A DNA stretch of 64,000 nucleotides from Streptomyces sp. ISL-98 (GCF_018614055.1 NZ_JAGGPB010000026.1:124001-188000); one strand, 5' to 3'. Shown: positions 14,907-24,352, numbered from the stretch's first letter. Notes: generated from the sequence alone by a model not told the origin. Program-made: numbers and translations.

Positions 14907-16655
14907 GTGTCGCACGACGAACAGAAACCGGGTCAACGGCTGCGGCTGCCGGTGAGGGCGGCCCTCCCGGGCCGCCACCCGCACGAGGACGAGACGCCCC
15001 GGACCGACCGGGTGGTGTTCGGCGTGACGGCCGTTCTCACCCTCGCGTTCGTGCTCTGGGGCTCCGTCTTCACCGAGGCGCTGGAGACCGTCTCCGACAG
15101 GATGCTGAGCGGCCTCATGCACAACGGCGGCTGGGCGTTCGTCCTGGCCGCCTCCGGATTTGTCGTCTTCGCTCTCTGGCTCGCCATCAGCCGCTACGGC
15201 AGAATCCCGCTCGGCCAGGAGCACGAGGGACCGGAGTTCCGTACCGTCTCCTGGGTCGCGATGATGTTCAGCGCGGGCATGGGCATCGGTCTGATGTTCT
15301 ACGGGGTCAGCGAACCGCTGGCGCACTACATCACACCGCCGCCGGGGACCGACCCGGCCGACTCGGCGGACGCCATGCAAACAGCCATGGCCACCACGCT
15401 CTTCCACTGGACACTCCACCCCTGGGCGATCTACGCGGTGGTCGGCCTCGCCATCGCGTACAGCACCTTCCGCCGCCGCAGGCGGCAGACGATCAGCGCC
15501 GTCTTCGAACCGCTCATCGGCAAGAAGCGCGCCGACGGTGCGCCCGGCCGGGTCATCGACATCCTGGCCATCTTCGCCACGCTCTTCGGTTCCGCCACCT
15601 CACTCGGCCTCGGCGCGCTGCAGATCGGCAGCGGATTCCGAGAGTTGGACTGGATGGACAAGGCAGGCACCGGTCTGCTCGTCTCCATCATCGGAGTCCT
15701 GACGGTCGCATTCGTCTTCTCGGCGGTCTCCGGCGTCGAAAAGGGCATCCAGTGGCTGTCGAACACCAACATGGTCCTCGCCGTAATCCTCGCGATCTTC
15801 GTCTTCATCGCGGGACCGACCATCCTCGTCCTCGACCTGCTGCCCACCTCGGTCGCGGCCTACATCGACGAAATTCCGCAACTGGCCGGACGTACCGAAG
15901 CGGCGACCGGTGGCGGCGAAGTCTCCGACTGGCTGAGCAGCTGGACGGTCTTCTACTGGGCCTGGTGGATCTCCTGGACGCCCTTCGTCGGCATGTTCAT
16001 CGCCCGCATCAGCCGTGGACGTACGATCCGTCAGTTCGTCGGAGGCGTGATCCTGGTCCCCAGCACCGTCAGCCTGGTCTGGTTCGCCATCTTCGGCGGT
16101 ACGGCGATGAAGCTCCAGGAGCGCGGACAGCTGGGGGAGGAAGCGACGCCCGAGGGCCAGCTCTTCGGCGTACTCCAGGAGTTCCCCATCGCCAGTGCGA
16201 TGAGCCTGCTGGTGATGATCCTGGTAGGCATCTTCTTCGTCTCCGGCGCGGACGCCGCATCGATCGTGATGGGCACGCTCTCCCAACGCGGCACCTTCGA
16301 ACCGGCCCGGTTCGTCGTCATCTTCTGGGGCGTGGTGACCGGCGCGGTGGCGGCGGTGATGCTGCTGGTCGGCGACGGCAAGGGCGACGCGCTGGCAGGC
16401 CTGCAGAACCTGACGATCCTGGCGGCGGCGCCGTTCGTCCTGGTCATGGTGGGCATGTGCCTGGCCCTCATGCGCGACCTGCGCCAGGACCCGCTGATCG
16501 TCCGCGGTGAGATCGCCGAGGAGGCGGTGGAGAGTGCGGTGATCGCGGGCCACGAGAAGTACGCCGGCGAATTCGAAATCCGCATCGGCCCGGGCCCGGA
16601 CGCGGACCGGGAGCCCGGCACGGAGGAGGAAGGCGGAGACCGCAAGACCTTCTGA
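14907..16655 (+). CDS. BCCT family betaine/choline/carnitine-type transporter
   Basis: 582 residues from a GTG start chosen because GAAAGG lies eight bases upstream; the frame is open back to 14832 but the extra 25 residues are not hydrophobic or conserved. Twelve membrane segments can be followed. Family signatures are MFSAGMGIGLMFYGVSEP near residue 120, TTLFHWTLHPWAIYAVVGLA near 175, and WTVFYWAWWISWTPFVGMFI near 350 followed by ARISRGRTIRQF. BCCT carriers import quaternary amines using Na+ or H+ gradients. The acidic tail (PDADREPGTEEEGGDRK) may sense osmotic state, as in relatives. No partner gene is adjacent, so the exact substrate is open. Confidence 0.92.
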   Translation: MSHDEQKPGQRLRLPVRAALPGRHPHEDETPRTDRVVFGVTAVLTLAFVLWGSVFTEALETVSDRMLSGLMHNGGWAFVLAASGFVVFALWLAISRYGRIPLGQEHEGPEFRTVSWVAMMFSAGMGIGLMFYGVSEPLAHYITPPPGTDPADSADAMQTAMATTLFHWTLHPWAIYAVVGLAIAYSTFRRRRRQTISAVFEPLIGKKRADGAPGRVIDILAIFATLFGSATSLGLGALQIGSGFRELDWMDKAGTGLLVSIIGVLTVAFVFSAVSGVEKGIQWLSNTNMVLAVILAIFVFIAGPTILVLDLLPTSVAAYIDEIPQLAGRTEAATGGGEVSDWLSSWTVFYWAWWISWTPFVGMFIARISRGRTIRQFVGGVILVPSTVSLVWFAIFGGTAMKLQERGQLGEEATPEGQLFGVLQEFPIASAMSLLVMILVGIFFVSGADAASIVMGTLSQRGTFEPARFVVIFWGVVTGAVAAVMLLVGDGKGDALAGLQNLTILAAAPFVLVMVGMCLALMRDLRQDPLIVRGEIAEEAVESAVIAGHEKYAGEFEIRIGPGPDADREPGTEEEGGDRKTF

Positions 16656-17131
16656 CCGGGCACGGGAGCTCCCCGGCGGACGCGCAGGGGCCACCGGAAC
16701 GGCGAGCAGCGCGTCGGCGTGGGCGTGGCGCGGAGGACGGACGAGCGGGCACCGTTTCTGGGTGTCGTGCGTACCGAACGGCGCGGCGGCAGGACGAGCC
16801 CGGCGCCGCTTCGCGCACCGCACTGCGGGAGGGGACGTGCGGGGGCGCTCCCCGCAGGGTGTCGAACACAGTTTGGGCGGCGTACAACTGCGACCCCCCG
16901 CCCGTTCGGCACCCGAGGAGACGCCCCGGCGCGGCACCGCCCCCGAAGCCACCGCACCACGCCCGGCCCGGCGCAGCTGCACGAAGCCCGGGAGGCTCTG
17001 GTCCGTACGGCGCGAGCGTGCATCCGAAATGGGGTCGCCCCGGCGCCGCACCGACCCCGGAACCACAGTGCACGGGCGTTCCGCAGCGCCCCTGGGCAAC
17101 CGCACCGCACCGCCCACCCCGCCCCCGCGAC
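16656..17131. other. 476-bp intergenic region without a supported gene
   Basis: Very GC-rich sequence between the rightward BCCT gene and the leftward oxidase gene. Open frames here have no recognisable domains or ribosome sites and look like products of high GC. A hairpin, CTGCGGG (16823-16829) with CCCGCAG (16851-16857), may help termination. The right part (about 16870-17131) is C-rich on the plus strand. Confidence 0.5.
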
Positions 17132-18073
17132 TCAGCGCCCCTCGCGTCCCACCAGCCCGGCCACCGCCTCCGCGCAGCCCCACGCCACCGTGACTCCCGC
17201 GCCCCCGTGGCCGTAGTTGTGGACCAGCAGGCCGTCGCCGGGCAGCGGCTTCGCCTCGATCCGTACGCCCCCGGTCCGGGCGGGCCGCAGCCCCACCCGG
17301 TGACCGATGACCCGGGCACCCGCAATCTCCGGCCGAACCTCCGCGCACCGCCCCACGATCGCTTCCGCCGTACGCGGATCGGGCGTAAGGCTCCAGTCGT
17401 CCTCCTCCGCCGTACCGCCGAGGATCAGCCGCCCGCGCGGCTGTGGGAAGAAGTACGTCGTCGCGCTCGACGCCGGATCCGCGGCGGTGTACCACTCCTC
17501 GATCCCGGGGTTCTCGACCACGACCAGCTGCCCCCGCACGGGCCGAACCGCCGCATCCGGTACGAGCTCCCGCGCGCCCAGCCCAGTGCAGTTGACCACC
17601 ACCCCCGCCTCGGACGCCGGCTCGGCGAAGTCAGTGATGCCGCGGTTCTCGACGGTCGTGCCCACCGCCGCCAACCGCTCCCGCAGCCACCGCAGATGCA
17701 CGGGCATGTCGATGAGCGGCAGCACGGCCCGCAGCCCCGTTGCCGTCTCCCGCAGCCCGGGCAACTCCGCCGCCCACGCGCCCAGTCCGGCCGGCGAGGT
17801 GTCCGCGTGAACGCCCCCGACCAGCCGTACACCGGTCTCCTCCGGCTTCGCGGCGAGCTCCTCGTACACCTGGTACGACGTGAGTGACCACTCGCCCACC
17901 AGCTCCTCCGGCTCGACGCGGTACGGCCACCACAGCGCCCCGGCCACTGCCGAAGTCGTGGACTCCGCAGCCTCCCTGCTCCAGACCCGCACCAGGTTGC
18001 CGGCCTCGGCCAGGGTGAGGCCCGTGGTCAGCCCCGTCACGCCGCCGCCCACCACAATCACATCGCTGCTCAT
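17132..18073 (-). CDS. FAD-dependent D-amino-acid oxidase
   Basis: 313 residues. The N-terminus MSSDVIVVGGGVTGLTTGLT is the FAD-binding Rossmann motif. TSAVAGALWWPYRVEP matches the conserved substrate and flavin region of D-amino-acid oxidases, and VNCTGLGARELV followed by VRPVRGQLVVVENPG is the standard second FAD segment. The C-terminus HNYGHGGAGVTVAWGCAEAV is the DAAO signature. The enzyme oxidatively deaminates D-amino acids to keto acids, ammonia and peroxide; a peroxisomal-type targeting tail is absent, as expected in bacteria. Divergent from the next gene with a 66-bp gap. Length fits the family. Confidence 0.92.
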   Translation of the reverse strand: MSSDVIVVGGGVTGLTTGLTLAEAGNLVRVWSREAAESTTSAVAGALWWPYRVEPEELVGEWSLTSYQVYEELAAKPEETGVRLVGGVHADTSPAGLGAWAAELPGLRETATGLRAVLPLIDMPVHLRWLRERLAAVGTTVENRGITDFAEPASEAGVVVNCTGLGARELVPDAAVRPVRGQLVVVENPGIEEWYTAADPASSATTYFFPQPRGRLILGGTAEEDDWSLTPDPRTAEAIVGRCAEVRPEIAGARVIGHRVGLRPARTGGVRIEAKPLPGDGLLVHNYGHGGAGVTVAWGCAEAVAGLVGREGR

Positions 18074-18139
18074 GGCCGGACGCTAACGGAATCTGTCATG
18101 CCGTGCTCACATCACGTCATGGCTGGGGATACTCAGGAC

Positions 18140-19168
18140 ATGTCTGCCGACTACGCGACCTTCGGGCTGGCTCCGGCGATGCGAGCCGGTGCTGTTCTCG
18201 CCAATGGTGGCTACCAAGTGCACCGCGAATTCATGGACTTCATCGTCGACGGCCGCCCCCTCCTCCACCAGCTCTCCGACCTGGACGCGGTCTCCCCGCT
18301 GGCCTCGGACGTGCCGCCCGCCATCTTCACCGCGCAGGTACGCGGCCTCCTGCTGGAAGCGGCCGCGCCTCTGCCCGGCGGCCGGTACGTCATCTACGGG
18401 TGCCCGGAGTGCGAAAGCCTGGAGTGCGGAGCGGTCACCGCGGTCATCGAGCAGGCGGGGGAGGACTTCGTCTGGCGGGACTTCGCGTGGCAGACGAACG
18501 AGGACGCCGACCTGGAACTGAACGGCTACCACGGCATAGGCCCGTTCCGCTTCCGCGGAGAGGAATACCGCGCGGCGCTGGAACAGCTGCTGGCCGACGT
18601 CGACGAGGAGCCCCCGCCGCGACGCCGGGTCCTGCTGATCGGCGCGCGAGTCGACGTACTGGCCAAGCTGGCGGCCGCCCTGCGCACGATCAACATCGGT
18701 GCGGACATCACGCGCGACGCGGCGGACGTCCCGGCCGACGAGCTACGGGCGTACGGGGCGGTGGCCTTCGGCCGGGCGATCGACGAACACGAACGCGCAG
18801 CGGTACGGGCCGCCTTCGAACGCGCCGGCGCCGACGTCGCCTACGTGGACGGCCTGGCGCCCATAGTCCCGCTCCTGGTGGCCCAGATAGAACACGCCCT
18901 GGACCGGAGCCCGTTGGAGCAGCGGCGCCTGACGCGGCTGGTGGCGGTGGAGGGCGAGGCGGGGGTGGAGGTGACGTCGACCTGCCGGGTACGGCTGATC
19001 GCGTACCGCCTGGACCGCCTGTACCGGACGCACACCCATGAGCTCTTCGACGACGTGCTGGAACCGGGGAAGCACCGGATTCCGCTGGACGGGCGGGCGA
19101 CGAAGGGGCAGTCCTTCATAGTGGCGCGCACGATGGGAGGAGTACTGGTGGCCCCAATGGTCCGCTGA
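18140..19168 (+). CDS. Conserved hypothetical protein with CPECxxxxC motif
   Basis: 342 residues from the ATG at 18140 (MSADYATFGLAPAMRAGAVL); an in-frame ATG at 18119 is possible. I do not recognise a named domain. Visible are GCPECESLECGAV near residue 98, where three cysteines could bind metal, and VWRDFAWQTN just after. A Rossmann-like stretch RRVLLIGARVDVLAKLAAAL lies near 160, followed by a helix-rich middle. The C-terminal 100 residues (LERRLTRLVAVEGEAGVEV-like region through GVLVAPMVR) look like a beta-rich domain. No signal peptide. Similar proteins have been labelled oxidoreductase in Streptomyces genomes, but I see no convincing cofactor site. Confidence 0.7.
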   Translation: MSADYATFGLAPAMRAGAVLANGGYQVHREFMDFIVDGRPLLHQLSDLDAVSPLASDVPPAIFTAQVRGLLLEAAAPLPGGRYVIYGCPECESLECGAVTAVIEQAGEDFVWRDFAWQTNEDADLELNGYHGIGPFRFRGEEYRAALEQLLADVDEEPPPRRRVLLIGARVDVLAKLAAALRTINIGADITRDAADVPADELRAYGAVAFGRAIDEHERAAVRAAFERAGADVAYVDGLAPIVPLLVAQIEHALDRSPLEQRRLTRLVAVEGEAGVEVTSTCRVRLIAYRLDRLYRTHTHELFDDVLEPGKHRIPLDGRATKGQSFIVARTMGGVLVAPMVR

Positions 19169-19566
19169 TTCCCGCGCTCCTGACACTCCGCTCCGAGGGC
19201 TTCGGGCCGCTGCGCCGGACTCCGTCCGAGTGCGGCGTCCGCCCGCACAAGCACCACCGCAGCACGAACCGCCCCGGCACCTGTGCCCCGCCCCGCACTG
19301 GCACCGCGCCTGTGCCACGCACCGGCGCCCCACGCTCGGCACTGTCCCTGTGCCGCCACCCCACCGGCGCCCGACACCGGCCGCACCGCTGCACCGGGCC
19401 GCACCGCACGGATCGGCACGCGCACCCGCACCTCACCAGCCACTCCATCCGCACGCACCCCACCCCCCCCGCACCCCACCAGCCACTCCCTCCGCACCGC
19501 CACCCCACCAGTCTCCGGGCCGTGCCCGTCGGTCCGCCCAAAGCCATCGCTAAGATCTGAGGCCTG
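19169..19566. other. 398-bp C-rich intergenic region with G-quadruplex potential
   Basis: No supported gene. The plus strand is strongly C-rich and G-poor from about 19230 to 19510, with short repeats of CACCCCACCAGCCACTCC type. C-runs at 19458-19461, 19463-19470 and 19474-19477 place G4, G8 and G4 runs close together on the minus strand. A possible -10 element TAAGAT (19551-19556) lies ten bases before the ABC-F start, so that gene may have a very short leader. Confidence 0.5.
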
Positions 19567-21204
19567 ATGACTGCAACTCTCGTCGCCAAAGATCTCGCCG
19601 CCGGCCACGGCGACCGCTCCCTCTTCTCCGGACTCGACCTCGTCGTCGCGCCCGGCGACGTGATCGGTCTCGTAGGTGTCAACGGCGCGGGCAAGTCCAC
19701 GCTGCTGCGCCTCCTCGCCGGGCTCGATACCCCCGAGGGCGGTGAGCTGCGGCTTTCCCCGCCGACCGCGACCGTCGGGCACCTCCCGCAGGAGCCCGAG
19801 CGCCGCGAGGGGGAGACGCTACGGGCGTTCCTCGCCCGGCGTACCGGAGTGGCCGCCGCGCAGACCGCACTCGACGAGGCGACCCAGGCGCTCGTCGACG
19901 CGACACCGGGCGCGGACGACGCGTACTCCGTCGGCCTGGAGCGGTGGCTCGATCTCGGCGGCGCCGACCTGGACGAACGCGCCGAGGAGATCGCCGCGTC
20001 CCTCGGCCTGACCGTCGGCCTCGACCAGCCGATGACCGCTCTCTCCGGCGGCCAGGCCGCCCGCGCGGGCCTCGCCTCGCTGCTCCTCTCCCGGTACGAC
20101 GTCTTCCTCCTCGACGAGCCGACGAACGACCTCGACCTGGACGGCCTGGAGCGCCTCGAACGCTTCGTCTCCGGCCTGCGCGCCGGCACCGTCGTCATCA
20201 GCCACGACCGCGAATTCCTCACCCGCACCGTGACCAAGGTCCTGGAGCTCGACCTCGCTCAGCAGCAGATCAAGCTGTACGGCGGCGGCTACGCGGCGTA
20301 CCTGGAAGAGCGCGACACCGCCCGCCGGCACGCCCGCGAGGACTTCGACGAGTACGCCGACAAGAAGGCCGCCCTCGAAGGCCGCGCCCAGATGCAGCGC
20401 GGCTGGATGGACAAGGGCGTCAGAAACGCCCGCCGCAAGGCCACGGACGGCGACAAGCTGGGCCGCAACATGCGCAGCGAGGCCAGCGAGAAGCAGGCGG
20501 CGAAGGCCCGCCAGACGCAGCGCATGATCGAGCGCCTGGACGTCGTCGAAGAGCCCCGCAAGGAGTGGGAGCTGCGCATGGAGATCGCGTCGGCCCCGCG
20601 CTCCGGCGCGGTCGTCGCCACCCTGCGCGACGCGGAGGTCCGCCGCGACGGCTTCACCTTCGGACCGGCGTCGCTCCAGATCGACTGGGCGGACCGCGTA
20701 ACGATCACCGGAGCCAACGGCGCGGGCAAGTCCACGCTCCTCGCCGCCCTGCTCGGCCGCCTCCCGCTCGACGCGGGCCATGCCGCGCTCGGCCCCGGGG
20801 TGGTCGTCGGCGAGGTCGACCAGGCCCGCGGTCTGTTCTACGGCTCCGAGTCCCTCCTCGACGCCTTCTGCGCGGCCGTCCCCGACACGGAGCCGGCGGA
20901 CGTACGCACCCTGCTGGCCAAGTTCGGCCTGCGCGCGGCGCACGTCCTGCGCCCCGCCACGACGCTCTCCCCGGGCGAACGGACCCGCGCGGCCCTCGCG
21001 CTGCTCCAGGGCAGGGGAGTCAACCTCCTCGTGCTGGACGAGCCGACGAACCACCTCGACCTGACGGCGATCGAGCAGCTGGAGTCCGCACTCGACTTGT
21101 ACGAGGGCACACTGCTGCTGGTCACGCACGACCGCCGGATGCTGGACGCGGTCCGTACGACCCGGCGTATCGAGGTCGCGGACGGCAAGGTCACCGAGCA
21201 CTGA
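19567..21204 (+). CDS. ABC-F family ATPase
   Basis: 545 residues with two ABC domains and no membrane segments, the ABC-F layout. Walker A motifs are GVNGAGKST near residue 38 and GANGAGKST near 384. Signatures are LSGGQAARAGLASLLLS and the variant LSPGERTRAALALLQ. Walker B regions are DVFLLDEPTNDLDL and LLVLDEPTNHLDL. The charged linker between the domains (residues about 235-320, EERDTARRHAREDFDEYADK) is the P-site interaction motif region. ABC-F proteins act on the ribosome, either protecting it from antibiotics or rescuing stalled translation. Whether this is a housekeeping or resistance member cannot be decided from sequence alone. The short linker is more like a housekeeping type. Confidence 0.9.
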   Translation: MTATLVAKDLAAGHGDRSLFSGLDLVVAPGDVIGLVGVNGAGKSTLLRLLAGLDTPEGGELRLSPPTATVGHLPQEPERREGETLRAFLARRTGVAAAQTALDEATQALVDATPGADDAYSVGLERWLDLGGADLDERAEEIAASLGLTVGLDQPMTALSGGQAARAGLASLLLSRYDVFLLDEPTNDLDLDGLERLERFVSGLRAGTVVISHDREFLTRTVTKVLELDLAQQQIKLYGGGYAAYLEERDTARRHAREDFDEYADKKAALEGRAQMQRGWMDKGVRNARRKATDGDKLGRNMRSEASEKQAAKARQTQRMIERLDVVEEPRKEWELRMEIASAPRSGAVVATLRDAEVRRDGFTFGPASLQIDWADRVTITGANGAGKSTLLAALLGRLPLDAGHAALGPGVVVGEVDQARGLFYGSESLLDAFCAAVPDTEPADVRTLLAKFGLRAAHVLRPATTLSPGERTRAALALLQGRGVNLLVLDEPTNHLDLTAIEQLESALDLYEGTLLLVTHDRRMLDAVRTTRRIEVADGKVTEH

Positions 21205-21207
21205 CAC

Positions 21208-21242
21208 GAGCAAGGCGGTCGGCACAGGCCGCCGCCCTGCTC
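21208..21242. terminator. Hairpin between convergent ABC-F and small-protein genes
   Basis: GAGCAaGGCGG pairs imperfectly with CCGCCcTGCTC across a short loop, four bases after the ABC-F stop and 20 bases before the stop of the opposing 51-residue gene. A likely bidirectional terminator. Confidence 0.45.
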
Positions 21243-21261
21243 AAGCCGAGCCGAACCCGGC

Positions 21262-21417
21262 TCAGGGATTCTCGGCCCTTCGCCGGGCCTCGGCCTCGTC
21301 CTGGAGCCGCTGGGAGTACGCCGCTTGCTCGGCCTGGAACTTCGCGTGTTCCTCCTCGGCCCTGCGCCTGGCTTCCTGCTCGGCGAAACGCATGAGCTCG
21401 TCGTCATCGCGCGACAT
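21262..21417 (-). CDS. Small charged coiled-coil protein, 51 residues
   Basis: The ATG at 21417 (MSRDDDELMRFAEQEARRRA) has GGAGGG seven bases upstream, which fixes the start. The product is almost entirely helical and charged, rich in Glu, Arg and Ala with heptad spacing, and contains no cysteine, signal or membrane segment. I do not recognise a named family. The good ribosome site, normal codon bias and compact length support a real gene. It stands alone between convergent ABC-F and the tex transcription unit. Confidence 0.6.
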   Translation of the reverse strand: MSRDDDELMRFAEQEARRRAEEEHAKFQAEQAAYSQRLQDEAEARRRAENP

Positions 21418-21587
21418 GGGGCACCCTCCGTCCGAGAGGCGAACACCCCGGCGGTGCGCCGGGGTGCCTACGCTCCTCAGCGTCGGAGCGCACCCACCCG
21501 CCGTCAAGACACCGATTCCAGCCGCGCGTACGGCGCAAGGGCACTCGTACCCCAGGGGAGCCCGGGGGCCTGCCCCGGTGCGAGAAA

Positions 21588-21628
21588 GGGCGGGTAGGGG
21601 AAGCCCGCGGAGCTGCCCCGACCCGCCC
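21588..21628 (-). terminator. Tex terminator hairpin carrying the GGGCGGGTAGGGG element
   Basis: GGGCGGGTAGGGG (21588-21600) pairs with CCCCGACCCGCCC (21616-21628) with one A.G opposition. It lies 12 bases beyond the tex stop. The same GGGCGGGTAGGGGA string recurs at 38620 behind the MMPL gene, so it is a dispersed 3'-end element. Confidence 0.55.
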
Positions 21629-21640
21629 CGCCCCCCACGG

Positions 21641-24079
21641 TCAGCCGCGCTTGCCCGCGCCGCCCGGCTTCGGGTCCGTCAGCCCCGCCCGCCGCAGCGC
21701 ATCCGCCATCGCACTGTTCGTCGGAGCCGGCGCCTGCCGCGACCCGCCGCCACCAGAGCCGCCGCCACTACCGCCGCGACGCCCGCCACCGCCCCCCTGC
21801 CGCTGCTGCGGCGGCCGGCCACCCGAGCCGGCCGAGCCACCCGAGCCACCCGAACCAACGCCCCGCTCCCGCCTCTGCCCACCGGGCGCCGCACCCGACG
21901 CCGCCGCCTCATCGTCAAGCCGCAGCGTCAGCGAAATCCGCTTGCGCGGAATGTCGACGTCCATGACCTTGACCTTCACGATGTCACCCGGCTTCACCAC
22001 ATCCCGGGGATCTTTCACGAAGGTCTTCGAAAGCGCCGACACATGCACCAGCCCGTCCTGGTGCACCCCCACATCCACGAACGCACCGAACGCGGCGACA
22101 TTCGTCACCACACCCTCAAGGATCATCCCGGCCGCCAGATCGCCGATCTTCTCGACGCCGTCCTTGAAGGTCGCGGTCTTGAACGCGGGCCGCGGGTCAC
22201 GCCCGGGCTTCTCCAGTTCCCTCAGAATGTCCGACACGGTCGGCAGCCCAAAGGTGTCGTTCACGTAATCGGCGGGCCGGAGCGACCGCAGCACCGCCGT
22301 GTTCCCGATGAGTGTCCCCACCCCGCTGCCCGCCGTCTTCACCATCGCCCGCACCACCGGATACGCCTCGGGGTGCACGCTCGACGCGTCCAGCGGATCG
22401 TCGCCGCCGAGGATCCGCAGGAAGCCCGCGCACTGCTCGTACGCCTTCGGGCCGAGCCGTGCCACATCCTTCAGCCCCTTCCGGGACCGGAAGGGACCGT
22501 TGGCGTCGCGGTGCGAGACGATGTTCTCGGCGAGCCCGGAGCTGATGCCGGAGACCCGCGAAAGTAGCGGCGCGGACGCGGTGTTGACGTCGACACCCAC
22601 CCCGTTCACACAGTCCTCGACCACCGCGTCGAGCGAGCGCGAGAGCTTCACCTCGGACAGGTCGTGCTGGTACTGGCCGACGCCGATCGACTTGGGGTCG
22701 ATCTTCACCAGCTCGGCGAGCGGGTCCTGCAGCCGCCGCGCGATCGAAACGGCGCCGCGCAACGAGACGTCCATGTCCGGGAGTTCCTGCGAGGCGAAGG
22801 CCGACGCCGAGTAGACGGAGGCGCCCGCCTCCGAGACCATCACCTTCGTCAGCTTCAGCTCGGGGTGCTTGGCGCACAGTTCACCGGCGAGCTTGTCCGT
22901 CTCGCGCGACGCCGTGCCGTTGCCGATGGCGACGAGTTCGACGGCGTGCTCCTTCGCGAGCCGCGCCAGCTTCGCCAGCGCCTCGTCCCACTGGTTGCGC
23001 GGCACGTGCGGGTAGATCACGTCCGTCGCGACGACCTTGCCGGTCGCGTCGACGACGGCGACCTTCACGCCGGTACGGAACCCCGGGTCGAGCCCCAGCG
23101 TCGCCCGCGTCCCGGCCGGCGCCGCCAGCAGCAGGTCACGCAGGTTCGCCGCGAAGACGCGTACCGCCTCGTCCTCCGCGGCGGTACGCAGCCGCAGCCG
23201 CAGGTCGATCCCGAGGTGGACGAGGATGCGTGTGCGCCAGGCCCAGCGCACGGTGTCGCCCAGCCACTTGTCGCCGGGGCGGCCCTGGTTGGAGATCGCG
23301 AAGCGCCGGGCGATCATGCCTTCGTACGTCGTAGGGCCGGTCTCGTCCGACGGCTCCTCCGGTTCGAGGACCAGGTCGAGTACGTCTTCCTTCTCGCCGC
23401 GCAGCATGGCGAGGACGCGGTGCGAGGGCAGCGCGGTGAACGGCTCGGCGAAGTCGAAGTAGTCGGCGAACTTGGCGCCCGCCTCTCCCTTGCCGACCCG
23501 CACCTTCGCGGCGAGACGCCCGCGCGACCACATGCGTTCACGCAGCTCACCGATGAGGTCGGCGTCCTCCGAGAAGCGCTCGGTGAGGATGGCCCGCGCA
23601 CCGTCCAGCGCGGCGGCGGCGTCCGCGACGCCCTTCTCCGCGTCCACGAACGCGGCAGCGGCCGCGAGAGGGTCCACCGAAGGGTCGCCCAGCAGCCCCT
23701 GGGCCAGCGGTTCGAGCCCCGCCTCGCGGGCGATCTGAGCCTTCGTCCTGCGCTTGGGCTTGAACGGCAGATAGATGTCTTCCAGCCGTGCCTTGGTGTC
23801 TGCGGTCCTGATCCGCGCCTCGAGGGCCTCGTCCAGCTTGCCCTGTTCCCGTACGGACTCCAGGATCGCGGTCCGCCGCTCCTCCAGCTCCCGCAGATAC
23901 CGCAGCCGCTCCTCGAGGGTGCGCAGCTGCGCGTCGTCGAGCATCTCGGTCGCTTCCTTGCGGTAGCGAGCGATGAACGGCACGGTCGAGCCGCCGTCGA
24001 GCAATTCCACGGCGGCCCGGACCTGCCGCTCCTTTACGCCGAGCTCCTCGGCGATCCTGCCTTCGATGGACGTCGTCAC
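21641..24079 (-). CDS. tex: Tex-family RNA-binding transcription accessory protein
   Basis: 812 residues from a GTG start. Domain order matches Tex: N-terminal helical region (VPFIARYRKEATEMLDDAQL near residue 35), the YqgF-like RNase H fold containing LGLDPGFRTGVKVAVVD near 340, and the helix-hairpin-helix region (VNTASAPLLSRVSGISSGLA). The S1 RNA-binding domain follows near residues 645-715 (LEGVVTNVAAFGAFVDVGVH). The last 95 residues are a Gly/Arg/Gln-rich tail ending NSAMADALRRAGL, which is longer than in E. coli-type Tex and may add RNA contacts. Tex is a cytoplasmic nucleic-acid-binding protein linked to transcription and ribosome-associated processes. Single-gene unit; terminator follows at 21588-21628. 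Confidence 0.95.
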   Translation of the reverse strand: MTTSIEGRIAEELGVKERQVRAAVELLDGGSTVPFIARYRKEATEMLDDAQLRTLEERLRYLRELEERRTAILESVREQGKLDEALEARIRTADTKARLEDIYLPFKPKRRTKAQIAREAGLEPLAQGLLGDPSVDPLAAAAAFVDAEKGVADAAAALDGARAILTERFSEDADLIGELRERMWSRGRLAAKVRVGKGEAGAKFADYFDFAEPFTALPSHRVLAMLRGEKEDVLDLVLEPEEPSDETGPTTYEGMIARRFAISNQGRPGDKWLGDTVRWAWRTRILVHLGIDLRLRLRTAAEDEAVRVFAANLRDLLLAAPAGTRATLGLDPGFRTGVKVAVVDATGKVVATDVIYPHVPRNQWDEALAKLARLAKEHAVELVAIGNGTASRETDKLAGELCAKHPELKLTKVMVSEAGASVYSASAFASQELPDMDVSLRGAVSIARRLQDPLAELVKIDPKSIGVGQYQHDLSEVKLSRSLDAVVEDCVNGVGVDVNTASAPLLSRVSGISSGLAENIVSHRDANGPFRSRKGLKDVARLGPKAYEQCAGFLRILGGDDPLDASSVHPEAYPVVRAMVKTAGSGVGTLIGNTAVLRSLRPADYVNDTFGLPTVSDILRELEKPGRDPRPAFKTATFKDGVEKIGDLAAGMILEGVVTNVAAFGAFVDVGVHQDGLVHVSALSKTFVKDPRDVVKPGDIVKVKVMDVDIPRKRISLTLRLDDEAAASGAAPGGQRRERGVGSGGSGGSAGSGGRPPQQRQGGGGGRRGGSGGGSGGGGSRQAPAPTNSAMADALRRAGLTDPKPGGAGKRG

Positions 24080-24205
24080 GATGTTCCCGACTCGCCTTCT
24101 CCTGCGGGCTGTGCTTGAGCCTGCATTGTGCAGGGTTGTCGGGTCTCCTGTCGCGCACCCCCGGCCGCCACGCCTCTCTCGGCCGAGCCCCTCCAGCAGG
24201 CCCCG

Positions 24206-24352
24206 TCAGGCACGCCGCCCCCGCCGGCCGCCGCGCGACGCGGTGTCGGACGCGCCGCCGAAGAGCCGGGCCAGGAGCCGGAAGGGGAGGGTCACCACAT
24301 TCGCGATGGCCGAGCCGACCATACGGAGTCCATCAGCTATCGCACGGAACAC
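24206..24352 (-). CDS. Small basic amphipathic protein with LPFRLLARLF motif, 48 residues
   Basis: A GTG at 24352 with a perfect AGGAGG six bases upstream sets the start. The product reads (M)FRAIADGLRMVGSAIANV, then TLPFRLLARLFGGAS and a basic tail SRGGRRGRRA. The central part is an amphipathic or membrane-associated helix. Small proteins with an LPFR-LLARLFGGAS motif recur in Streptomyces from memory; function unknown. A longer ATG-initiated frame exists but lacks a ribosome site. Single gene between tex and the SCO6745-family gene. Confidence 0.7.
   Translation of the reverse strand: MFRAIADGLRMVGSAIANVVTLPFRLLARLFGGASDTASRGGRRGRRA

Noticed and set aside
15600..17495. 631-codon minus-strand frame spanning the BCCT gene end and the 16656-17131 gap
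   Set aside because: Composition is random-like, it is antisense to BCCT, and it collides with the D-amino-acid oxidase gene.
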